Source: Biomphalaria glabrata (lineage: Eukaryota; Mollusca; Gastropoda; Planorbidae). Taken from it: 64,000 bases of DNA. Location of the stretch: positions 4,644,001 through 4,708,000 of the forward strand of contig NC_074711.1 in assembly GCF_947242115.1 (NCBI RefSeq), read 5' to 3'. Below are positions 1 to 12,800 of this stretch, one piece after another. A program made the position numbers and the translations under genes. Numbering within the stretch: the stretch's first letter is position 1; every line of letters begins with the position of its first letter. The notes under the pieces were generated by a model. The model was not told the DNA's origin, searched no databases, and saw nothing but the letters and a program-made list of their open reading frames with translations.

Positions 1-250
1 GAACAATTGTAGCCTACCCCCAGCCTGCACTTCCAAGCAAGTCTGTTGGTATCACATGCCAGCTTAGGTCAGGTCCCGGGTAGAGAACAATAGTAGTAAC
101 CTACCCCCAGCCTGCACTTCCAAGCAAGTCTGTTGGTATCACATGCCAGCTTAGGTCAGGTCCCGGGTAGAGAACAATGGTAGTAGCCTACCCCCAGCCT
201 GCACTTCCAAGCAAGTCTGTTGGTATCACATGCCAGCTTAGGTCAGGTCC
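1..250. repeat. Tandem array, about 85-bp unit, three copies, open at the left edge
   Basis: Units begin with gaacaat at 1, 85 and 172, so the spacing is 84 and 87 bp. They are nearly identical except at a short variable tag after gaacaat. The third unit diverges after the shared ggtcaggtccc. The array probably continues to the left of the window. Confidence 0.9.
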
Positions 251-1259
251 CACTACCGCCCCTGGGACCCACATGAGATGAAAAAAAAAAAATTAAAAAC
301 ACTTTTTGAACAAGACAATAACGCTACTTCCTTTATAATTTACTCAACTTTTCAAGGAATGCTGAAATACACGAAGTCCAGTCCGTTAAGCTAATTATTT
401 TCTCTTTCCTTAGCCAAATTATAGTTTTACAGGTGTGGACAGCCAGCTAGTTATTATTTTTTTTTATCAGCGATATAGGCCTACAATGAACTGCTTGTAT
501 GAAAATAGTTAAGCCGTTTTTTTAGATCGGGTCCACCCACCCAGGTTTTACAAGTTTCCACGAAGTTACGAATTGAATAGAGGTAATGTAATTAAACAAA
601 AAAAACAACAACTTTCGACGGGTCAGACACTTTTACGTTCTTTTTCGACATTTCTGTCTCGCATTTTTAACCGACTATACTTTTTAAATGTCTCATTTGA
701 CACACTGTAGTGGTTTCGAAATATCCGCTTGTAGCAGGGAATCGTTGACGCTGTTAGTTTTTAATAGAGTGCATTTGATTTTATCAAATTATTATTATTG
801 TTTGCTAAAATAATTTTATTTGTTGATAATACATTTTTGAAAGACTTGACGGAAAAAAATATTGTTTCTTTACATCGGAAAATAATTAGAGAAATGCTTA
901 TTCGTAGTTATAAGTCCTCCAGGCCTATAAATCCGGCACTGGGAAATTTTAATTTTACTCAAGACGGCAAAAGACGTGGAATCATGCTTTGTCCTGATTT
1001 AAAGTCCTACAGGACAGTTTGACAGAGAGAATGAACAAGAGACAGACATGAAAACATTCAGGTTTGAGAGTATCCAAAATCCCTATTGATAATATTTATT
1101 GTGCAAGTATCTCTAAAATCACTAACAAAATGAGCTTAACATATATTTTAGGGTTTACCTGTAAAACAATGTCCATTTCATTTCATGACCATACTCGAAG
1201 TGTGTAGATGAAATATTAGGTCATCTAGTATGTGTGACTGGCTGGACTTACTGACACAA

Positions 1260-1520
1260 ATTTTGAACATAAGACTATCAGACAAAAACAACCAATAACA
1301 TAAGATTAGCAAAGACATGTCAACAGATAAGAACAACCAAGAACATAAAATAAGAGAAATGTCAAAAGCCAACAACATAAGATTAGCATATAAATGCTAA
1401 GAGATAAGAACACAAGATTAACAGACAAATGCCAACAGACAAGAACATAAGATAAGCAGAGAAATGTCAACAGACAAGAACATAAGATTAGCAGACAAAT
1501 GCCAACAGACAAGAACATTG
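1260..1520. repeat. Degenerate 35-bp tandem repeat
   Basis: Copies of a unit containing cagacaagaacataagatt followed by agcagacaaatgccaa recur every 35 bp near 1436, 1471 and 1506. They become more diverged toward the left. Open frames on the minus strand here are products of the repeat. Confidence 0.7.
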
Positions 1521-2859
1521 GCTTTAGTATCAGACTGCCATAACATAATTTATATCTTCCACTAAGTCTGCACAGGTCCTCTTAAAATGCTAATACTGTT
1601 CAAATAAAAAAAAAAGGTTTTGACAGTCACATGGATTTTATTCCACATCTAATTACAGAAGAAATCATCAATCTCAAAATATCAATAGGGATTCAATATG
1701 CTTGGTCTAAGTCTCATTCAACAACAAATACATAAACAAATAAAATACGAACAATCTAAGTGGTTTGAGATTGTCTCATTGAACTAGTCCATTACAATAC
1801 TTTTATAATAATCATGTTCATTTTTTTTTATCTCAGCATAAAGGATTACAGACCTGTTTCAATATGTCTACAATTTCGAATAAAACAGCAAACACATATA
1901 CAGTACTTAAAAGCATTAACAGTCATTATAAACAAGTCTAAACATGTAACTAATTGTGTACAATGTTGAGTTTTATACATTTCTATTTTTAAATGAATAA
2001 AACTATTCAGGAGTAACTGTCAAAACCTCATTCTGATTATTACATTTGAGAGACAGAGATAAGAACTAAAAATGATTTTGGTTCTCACTGAATGCTCACT
2101 TGAAATGCATATTTATTTCTTAAAAAGATCAATTGTTTGTGCTTAAAATAATTTATTTATACATGCAGATATAAAGTTTATCCTTAAGACCTAGAGGTTA
2201 TAAAGAAGTTGAATTAAAGTTCATTCATCTAAAAAATTCGTCACGTGTTAATTCACCCAATGCTAAAAATGAGTTGCACAAGAACTTCACCAATCAAACT
2301 AAACATTAGAAATTAAATTCATCAGCTGCAAAATGTATTGTGTGAAGAAATGGACCACGCTTCTTTTTTCCTTTTGATTCTCTACAGTTTTGATGAGTTT
2401 TATTTAGAAGTTGTTTTAAACTTAAGGGTTGACATGTTTTTAATTTATTTCTGGAAATATATCAAAACGTCAAATATCAGTCAGAAAAGTAAATTAGTTA
2501 AATTTAAAAAAAAAATTGTGATTAAAAAGTTGAACATATAATTTTAAGTGTCAGTTAAATTCAAAACAAAAAAAAAACTTTTCATTTTGTGCTATTTTGT
2601 ACCATAAACATTACAACAATTTTATTAAAAAAAAAAAATCACTCATGAAAAAAATAAGGAAAACTCAATCCTGTCAGTGAGTTTTATTTGTGTGTTGGTT
2701 TTATTTTCTTTACGAATATGTTGAAAATGTTCTGTTAGAACGGTGTGGAAGTTTTTTTTGTTGAGATAACTCACAAATCTCAACAATATCTTAAGCTATT
2801 GTAATTCAAAAAGAGTGATGAACTTTCTTTTCTCAGAACATCATGCCAAAGCTGAAAGG

Positions 2860-3124
2860 TAAATAGTGCGATACAGGTCCAAGTTGCACAATAATGGAAT
2901 CCCATCAGTCGAGATACAGAGAAACATAACCAGTTCAAGTAGTAACATAAAAACAAAAGCTGAGGATTTAATAATAGACAGCTTTGTAAATGTAAATTAT
3001 GAGTGAGTCAGGTGTGAATGTACATTTTGTTTTTCTATTGTTACATTGTTTTGTTTGGTGTAATGCACAAATTGAAAGACAAATTTCCTAATGGACAATA
3101 AAGATTATTATTATTATTATTATT
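2860..3124 (+). mobile_element. LINE-like 3' tail ending in (ATT)n
   Basis: The end reads acaaattgaaagacaaattt, then a short spacer, then aataaag and an ATT microsatellite. The same ending recurs at 21470-21537 and in weaker form at 54235-54292. A shared 3' tail with a simple repeat is typical of non-LTR retrotransposons. No clear protein was read here. Confidence 0.45.
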
Positions 3125-3837
3125 TAACAAAAACTCTAATGAAATTAATGTTCCTGGTGAACAGAAGTGATTTAAAATTAACTTAGAAGCAGGAAGTCTC
3201 AAAAGCAAGGTGCACAGTTTTCATCTTGACGCAGTGTGAGAGTAGGGACACACTTTTCCTCAACCACATAAATGCTGATCTAGAGAGTAGCTTCAGAATA
3301 AGTGGCTTTATCAAGATACACTCACTGATGTGCCATTAGTATAATTGAATGAATAAACTGTGATCTAATATATTTAATGGACTTTAAACATGTGGACTCA
3401 TAACAACAATTTTTTTTTATGTGTACAGTCAGTTATGAACACATACTGACAAGATCATTCTTATATATTACATTTCAAGTAATGATAATATTTGAATTTA
3501 CTGATATCAACAAATCTAAAAAAATATTTTACACGCCCAAAAAATAATAAGGACAAATAAATTTCAATCTCCTTCCGTCCATACACTTTTTCAATGGCAA
3601 AATCATTCCCTGATTCAATTCAAAAACAGCATGCGACTTCCGAAACAAACTAATGCAGTATTTGCCAATCAAGCAAATATACCTTAAATAAATAATAAAT
3701 ATGTGAAGAAGCTTTATGAAACTATTACTCACACAATAAAAATTCAGTATTTAAAAAAAAAAATTCATTTCTAGTCAACAAACCGAATTCAGAAACTTGG
3801 GTATAAAGTCAATAACTCTAATGATTAAGTGATTCTT

Positions 3838-6800
3838 TCAAGAGTTATCTGCAGTTGTAGTTCCATTGCCAGATGTGTTATTCTCAGTCTCCTGGCCTTG
3901 TTTGACTAACTGCTGCCTCCACATCTCTGCATACACACCATCCATGTCCAGCAAATCCTGATGTCTATATACAAAAAAAATCATATAAATACCTTGTGAT
4001 TTTCAATCACAAAAAAAAATTGAAGAAAAAAACCCCATTGCAATGCAATTAATAAAAGCCAATAAACTCAGATTGTTTTGCATGTACAGTTGACTTGTAA
4101 TAGTCCAACTGTTATGGGAACCTGGGTGTGCCGGATTACCAAAAATGTTGGATTACCTAAGGTTAGCTGTACTTCAAAGTATTTAGCCCTATATGTCATA
4201 AAAATTATATTTATGATGTACACTCATAAGATCTTCTCCTAGACTTTCAATAGTGTAAAATAAACAATTGATTAAAGTGTTCTTCTCTTGATGTGGTCTT
4301 CAATGGATTTCACAAAAATGTTCTATTTTCTACCTATTGTTCATAATCTCATAAATGGTAGGTTGTAAGATGCCATAAATGAAAATAATTGCAGAGTGAG
4401 ATTCACCACGATAAGACCTCTTAATCATTTCCCAGTTTTCTGGAAGAGATAACGTTTTATGCTTACGTTTGATAATTTTTTCACCACCATACAAGATGTA
4501 ACAAAACTTCAACACTACAAACTACGGCAAGTCTAATAGTAATCACAGAAAAATAATATAGAACCTATCACCGCTTAACACAACAAGAAGTACATGAGAA
4601 GAAGTGAGAATTGCGTGTCAAAACATACATTTGCAGCATTATTGCCATGTGTCTGAATAAAAAGTTACATACTAATAGGGTTCAACTGAATTATATTTTA
4701 AAAGAATGTTATTTTTAGACCACTGACAGCAAATGTAACAGCATGGTTGAATGGTTGACGCCTAACAAGAAAAGACAAATAATTATTTTACTTAAAATAT
4801 AATGGGACACATATTGATGAGCTGATCTTATAAATTACAAAAATATCAGCTGAGCTGTATTATTTTTTAAAAAGCAAATTTTTGTGTGTGAGAACCATGA
4901 TAACTACTCTGTCAATCTCATCTTCTGACGTCTGTATAATTCAAACAAATATGTCACAAAAGCGGCACTTCCATTTTGTTAAAAGAAATAATTGACTTAC
5001 GTCCCCATCTCTTTGATTTCTCCCTCATCCAAGACAATGATCTGGTGAGAATGTATTATGGTGGACAGTCTGTGAGCGACAATTATAGTCGTTCTGTTCT
5101 CGCACACTCGTGCCAGAGAGGACTGGATACTGCGTTCCGTTTTAGTATCCAAAGCTGATGTTGCCTTGAAAAGTAATTTCATTAAATTATCATTCAAAAT
5201 GATAGCAATTTAAATCCATTGAGATTATACACTATTATATAAAAAAAAAACTAAATAAAACAATTGTTGATTTATAATAATATTGTAAAGATAAAATAAG
5301 AAAAATATATTAAATATACCGCAGTATATCTTGACAAAAGAACAATTAACATGCATATATGTAACCCTGCCGGACCAAGTAAAGCAAAGAATGTTTGGGC
5401 CATGAGACCTTCATCCACTACAAAACAAACAAAAAGACAAACAATTAACACAAAAATAGGCTTAAGTTAACTTTTCTGTCCGATGTTATTCTTTATTGAG
5501 GCAGAAAAGGAATTTTTTTGTCTTTGTTTGGTCTGGCAGGTTTGCATATATTTTCTATACAATGGTTCATCCCTGCTGCAGTAAATATTTGTTTTTCAGC
5601 CCTTGACCAAAACATGTATGATATGTTCGAAAAAAAACTAACTTCATCGAGAAGAACAATGGCAGGTGCTTTTAGTAGAGTTCTTGCGATAGCCACACGC
5701 TGCTTCTCGCCACCACTCAACTTTAGACCTCTCTCTCCAACCACAGTCTCATACTCTACAAAAAGAAAATACAAAGCAACCAACATTAACATGAGAGGGT
5801 AATTAGCATTTTAATTTTTTTACAATTGGTTTTTATATAGGGCATCTTTCAAGCTTATAGCATGCTCAGTCTGCTATGGTTAAATCTCTTTTGTGGACAG
5901 GTGGGGGGAGGGTATCTGGGAGAAGGTTTCTGAGCTGCCTTTAGCTGCTCAGCAAATACAACTCTGCCCCAGTCAGGATTTGAACTCAAGCTCCCTTGTT
6001 AGGTGGCCAAGCCATAGTCAAGTAGTTCTGACCTCTCAGCCACACACACACACAAAAAAAGCATTTGATAGATATCATTGAAGTATAGTTTGACTAAGTA
6101 AACACTAAGTAGAGCTTGATAAATTAGTGTATAAACTTACTTTTGGGGAAGGTTAATATCCTGTCGTGTATCTCTGCAGCCCTAGCAGCATCTTCAACCT
6201 CAGTATCCGTAGCTGTAATTTTACCATAACGTATGTTGTACCTGGACAAACCAAGTGAGACAAATGAGTGGACACTGACTAGACATGTAAAACCTAATGT
6301 TAAAGTCCTGAGATACTGAATTTTTTACTGCTATAATTCAATTGAGTGGTACAAAAAAAAATTTAGAATGCAGAAGATGGAAGTACTTGGCCATGTACTC
6401 ATAAAACACATAGATACCATTCTTTAGACAAGATTGCGTTGAGATAGAAACCATAAGCCAGAAGGATAACTTTTGAAAAGTAATACCAAAAAAGTTCCTC
6501 ATAGTATCAAAGATATGATAAGACAAGATAATGTTCTTTTATCTTTAGATTTATAGACACTGTTTTCACTAATGAGTGATAATTATATTCAATTAAAAAC
6601 AGTAGGAGAAATAATCTTTTTGCTGTTTACAAACTTAATAAACTGACACATTGAAACTAATTGATAGGGTAAAGAAATAGAGATTTCAGTAATGCTTAGA
6701 CAAATGTCAGAGTTGGAAACTGAAATACTATCCACAGTTGTCTCAGCTTATATCACAATTGACTAACAGAGTTGTCTTTCTTTATATCCCCGTTTAATAA

Positions 6801-9800
6801 ATCTGATGACTCACCTTATATCACTATTAAATAACACTGTGTCTTGTGGCACTACTCCTATGCTCTTACGCAGAGACTTTTGAGTTATCTATTAGAATGA
6901 AATCGTGATTATTCTACAATGTTAACATCAACATCAATTTAATTTAAAAGTATTCACATTTTAATGAACAGAATATTCATTAAATTTACTGACCTGTGAA
7001 ATATCTTGTCCATCTATCAATATGGTTCCAGAATTAACATCATAGAATCGGAAAAGTAAACGCACAATAGTACTTTTTCCACAGCCAGTGTGACCAACCT
7101 GAAGGACAGTGTACATAAGTTAGTTAACAACCAGAGGTCAGTAGAAAATAAACATTACGTAGGCCAAGCAGAAGACAGCGTAGGCCAAGCAGAAGACAGC
7201 GTAGGCCAAGCAGAAGACAGCGTTCAATAAAGTTTATGTGAATAATATTTTTATGACCAAATGAGCAATTTGGTGAAGGAGCTTTGTGATCAATCAGAGA
7301 ACAGTATAAAAAAAAGGGATTAACTCAAGTATACCAACATTGTTAATTAAAATGGTAATGAAATTAGGTGTGCTTATGACTTTCTGATCAGTGTAAAGGC
7401 ATTATGTAAGATGCCTAATCTGGGTCTGTAGAGTTTGTGCTGATCAAAAGATTGATTGATTGTTTCTGTCCGTGTATTATTACTCTGATTTTTTTTAGAG
7501 ACATATACAATAAAGTAAATCAACAGGCATAGATCAAATATAAATGTTTAATTCAGAACAGGAACTGTCTAGTCTCAGTCACTATAATAAAGATGTTGCT
7601 CCTATGAAAGCCTAGCCTCAACTGTCTATATATCTATATCTAAGCTACATTCTCGCTTTGAATAAATGTCACTATTGCGCGTACACTAGGAGTCACCTAG
7701 AGCACGTCTCTACACATGGACCTACTGGAAGTAATGGCATGAATTATCCACGTTAATATTACCCATAATATGGTCATAGGTCATGTAGAAGGGACTGGCA
7801 TTTTCTGTGATTTAATGACAGGCCTTGAATGACAGTTTAATACAGGCCGGTACTGTGAAGAGTGAAGCAGTAAAAGTCTTGGATGAGACAGAGAGACTAA
7901 TAGAGTTTAGTACAGCATTACATTTATCTTTAGTGAAACATTTGTAGTCAGTGCATAGTGTTGCTGATTGTATAGTATTGGCTGAGGATTTATTAGTTAT
8001 TAAAGTATCACTGTATTTTGTAGCCTGAATCATCAAATTCTTGAGCTGTTTATGGTGTTTATGTTGTGCAGTGTTTGCAGAGAGCCTGATTAGTGAATTG
8101 TTACACTATGGTTAATGTTGTTTGTTATATTAATCCTGAACTCCCAGAGTTAAATGAAACGTGAAAGTGATTAAGCACAATATTTAAGTAGGGATGTAGT
8201 GTTGAAGTATACTGACTGCTTCAAATGCAACCAATACATAAACAGTTTTATATAATAGAAAATAAGACCAACATAAACAATAAATCTTAAGTTAAACTAA
8301 TAAAAAACAATTCTAAAATATTAACTAAACAAAATGTTTTCATATTTGAGTAAACAACTTACAAGAGCATAGGTGTGACCAGCTGGCACAGTAAAAGAAA
8401 TGTTCTTCAAAATAGCTTTGCTGTGAAGAAAATATCAAGTGAAATTATATGGGGAAAAAAAAAAAGGAAGCACTACTGAAATAAAAAATCTGGATTATAT
8501 ATATATATATATATAACTCTAGCCTAAATATTAATTTCCAGTAAACATAACAGTTATGATTCTAACTGAAAAGATATTTTAAATTCATATTATGGTTATA
8601 ATGTCATTTTAAAAATTTGAAAATTTATTTTTACCTGGGTTCATAACTGAAACAAACATTTTTAAACTGTATTTGTGCTCCGTGTAAAGAGATATCTTTG
8701 GCACCAGGAACATCTTTAATCTAGTCATTGAAATAAAATGTTAAAGATGTAGACATAGTCACAAGACAGTTCAACTAATGACAACACAAAGAGAACACTC
8801 AGAAAATCTTAAGCATAAAGACACCACCATAAGACACCATAACAATAAATACTAAAAACCTAAAATCTCACTACAATACTATTAGAGGCGCTGTGGCTGA
8901 GCAGTAAAGCGCTTGGCTTCTGAACCTGGGTTCGAATCCTGGTCAAGACTGGGAGTTTAAATTTCTGGATCTTTGGGCGCCTTCGAGTCCACCCAGCTCT
9001 AATGGGTACCTGACATTAGTCGAGGAAAAGTAAAGGCGGTTGGTCGTTGTGCTGGCCGTATGACACCCTCATTAAACATGGGCCATAGAAACAGATGACC
9101 TTCACATCATCTGTCCCATAGATCTCAAGGTCTGAAAGGGGAACTTTACTTTACTTACAATATTAATACATACTGAGATATTGAATGAATTTTTTACTGC
9201 TAGAATGTTCCCAACACATTTTTTCAAAACTACTAACTTACTAACTATCTGCAGCTGAATAGCTTTAGCTAACATAAGAAACAGGCTAAGTTACTTAAAA
9301 TAGTCTATCTGTATGTTGTTACTACTTAATGCTGAAAAACAAATACGATTAAGTGATAACCATTATTTAGAATACTAAAACAAGATTGCATTGAAATAAA
9401 GGTTTTCAAGCAATTAAGAGGACATCATTCTATTAATTTCGCCCAACAATAGTAGAAAAAGGCGAATGAATAATTATTTTGCACAAATAAATATTTAAAT
9501 GGACGATAAAAACGCTAAAAACCAAAAAACAATATAATTAATGTTGAGTTACCTCCTTTTGTTCTCCTAAAAGTTCAAACATATTTTCCATATCAATAAA
9601 AGATTGTTGAATCATTCTGTGGGATTGGAAAAGCATAATTTTAAATGACATTGAAAAACTGTAGCGTACCAATAGATAAAAACAAACATTAATTCAACTG
9701 TGATGCCAAAGATAACCTGTATAAAAACATTCAGCGAATGACTTTGTGATTTATGGAGGTAGATGAACTTGTTTAATGGCCTATGGTTTACAAGGGTGTC

Positions 9801-12800
9801 ATATGGCCAGCACAACAACCCAATGGCTTTACTTCCCTGATGTATGCCAAATACCCATTAGAGTTGGGTAGACTTAGGGGCATCCACAAAAAAAAACAAC
9901 AGAAAATTTAAAAATCCTGGTCTTCACCAGGGTTCAAACTTGAGACCCTATGGTTTGTAAGCCAAGCACTTTGCCACTCATCCACAATGCCCCATAGACA
10001 TCCTACAATATCTCCGACTATTTAAAAAAAATATAGTTAGATAAAAGTAAAGATAGTCTACGCTGCCATCTATGCCTACAACAGAATTTAATGAAAATAA
10101 AAAACATCAGGCTCATAACTTACACTACACTGCTCAGAGTCATCACATCCTATGTTTAATTAATGTACTACATTACCTGTAATAGGTGCCAAGCCAGTTC
10201 AATGGTACATATAGCTGGGTAATGTATGTACCAAACAGAACATAGTCTCCCACTGTCAGGTGCAGGTCATTGACTCCATGCACTACAGCCCAAGCACACA
10301 ACAAGGATCCAGCAGCCAAGCCGACTGTATTGATAAGATTCTGTACTGAGTTTAATAAACTGAGAGAAGCATTGGAATGCCATTCTGCCACCTGATAATG
10401 AGCAACAGGAAAGTTTGGAGTAAAGTAAAAATATTTTTAAACAAAAAAACAACAACAAATGTTAAGGAATACAATATAATCCTTTTAACTCTTTCTCTCC
10501 GTAATTATTTTCCTCGTTTTCATAGTATTAATCATTTTGCTCATTTGTATTTCACTATCCTGTTATGATTTAACTTCAATAACTTTTTTGTTTATTATCA
10601 GAATATGTTATATTTGGTATTGAATTATAGGAGAACACAACACAAATTTAAAGTTTTTAAATCAAAAACCAATTTAGTTTAATGGGGATCAAATCAACAT
10701 TGGAATCGTCATTTAGGAGAGAAAGAGTTAATCAAAGCTTTCAATGTTTAAGTATTTTGACTTGAAAGAATGCCAGAGAACAGAGGAGCAAAGATTGTCC
10801 ACTGGCTAAAAACCAAAAGGCAGGAGCCCTTAAGGCAGACCATGAGTACGATGGCTTGATGATGTAGAGGCAGATCTACAACAGTCTGGGCATGGAGACG
10901 TAAAGCACAGGATTGACCAAAATGGAAAGATGTGCTAGAGCAGGCCAGGGCCTTCCACTGGGATGGATGGATGACTCTAATGTGCTCTTTAAAATGATTG
11001 TGTTAACATTTTAAATTGTTAATTTTGAAATTTACAGCTTTATCCTTGTCAACTTCATTATCTACAATAGTTTAATATTCATTTCCTACATTGATTGACC
11101 AAATTCAAATCTCACCTGATATTCAAGGATAGCTTTCCGATACCGTTCAGTCTCCCAATCAGAGGCTTCATAATATTTAACTGTCTCGAAATTCAGCAGT
11201 GAGTCAACGGCTTTGGCATTGGCCTCGTTGTCTTTCTGGTTCATTAATCTTCTGAACTTTGTCCTCCATTCGGTTACAATTATAGTCGCAGCTTTTTAAT
11301 CAATAAAAGAATTTATATATAGAGAAATTATTAAACACTTCCCCCCCACTCAAGAAAAAAAGAAATTACAGTAGTAAAACAATAAACCCACATTGAGGTG
11401 TCAATAATATCTAAAGCTATGATAATTTATTCAGCTAAGTTTTTACCCACATCAAAACTAAAAATGTTATCAGTATAAAGTAAGAACTATCACTGACCTA
11501 GATATAACGCCATGCTAATAAAGACTATTAGTCCGAAAAGGTAGTTGAAAAATGTTATAAAATACACAATGGCTATAATGATGTCTGCTATAGTTGGAAA
11601 AATCTGGAACACCAGGTAACTGAAAATAAAAGATTCAACAAAAATTACATTAAACACTATTCAAAATCAATATTGTAGGTGCACAAGCATGAACTGTGTC
11701 AAACTGTGCACTCAAGAATTGGTTTGTTCAGTCACACCAAATCCTGCCTGGAATCAAGGAATAAACGAAACCAGTGATTCATTTGGGCACATTCATTATC
11801 GAGACAGAAGAACCTTATTTATAAACTAAGAACAAAATTTTGAGTCAATAAATTAGGAAAAAAAAAGTAATTTATTCACTACAACATCTAGACCACCATA
11901 AAAACTCTAAACACTTAGTGGTCATACAACTGATGGACCAGTTGTAAAGTGGAAGCTTCAGAATTTTGTATGATGGTTTTGATCTCGGAGCCTGCTTACT
12001 GCTATCCCTTGCCATCCCGCAGAGATTGGTATTAGGATATTAAAATCTTTATCTCTGAAGGATTGCCCGAAGCTTATAATACAAACAAAACAAAATGCAA
12101 ACTGTATAATCAACAATGAATGTTAAATAATTAATGTTATAATGTTCCATAATGCACCAGTAAAAAAAATCTGTTATACTGACTCACAGTAATTTAATAA
12201 GTACCATTTAGTAAAGTAAGAAATAAATGGTTAAAAATCAACCAGCAACATAAGGTTATGTCTAGAAATTCGCTGTACCTCAGCAGACTGTTAATACTAT
12301 TTGTCCCTCTGTCAACAACTCTCAACACTTCACCAGTTTTGCGTCCAAGATGCCAGCGCAGGGATAAACTGGAGAGAGAACAGTTGCACAACAAAATTAA
12401 TACATTTTCATAACATGTCAATACGACAAGAGATTATCTCCTAAATGGTCTGTGTGAGATGTGAAAAAAAAATGATGAAACAGATTACCTCAGTGGCTTG
12501 TATTGAGTGGCTTGTATATTGAATGGCTTGTATATTGAGTGGCTTGTATTGAGTGGCTTGTATTGTGTGGCTCATATAGAGTGGCTTGTATTGAGTGGCT
12601 TGTATTGAGCATCTTGTATTGAGTGGCTTGTATTGAGAGGCTTGTATTGAGAGACTTGTATTGAGAGGCTTGTATTGAGTGGCTTGTATTGAGAGACTTG
12701 TATTGAGAGGCTTGTATTGAGTGGCTTGTATTGAGTGGCTTACCCATGTAAATGTGAGAAGAGTTTGATCTGGATGGCCTGTGTTGTATACTGTTGCACT

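Larger units (their letters stand above)
250..3837. other. Non-coding region downstream of ABCB6-A
   Basis: This AT-rich region lies 3' of ABCB6-A and must include its 3' UTR, whose end is not clear. It holds a degenerate 35-bp tandem repeat (1260-1520) and a LINE-like 3' tail (2860-3124). A 74-codon open frame at 798-1022 on the plus strand has no recognised similarity and is not called a gene. Confidence 0.6.

Noticed and set aside
5518-5802. 94-codon plus-strand frame
   Set aside because: It is the antisense shadow of ABCB6-A exon 18, which carries the LSGGEKQR signature on the minus strand.
8885-8960. Possible tRNA gene
   Set aside because: A and B boxes are present, but the sequence continues into a SINE body with a TSD and no tRNA 3' end.
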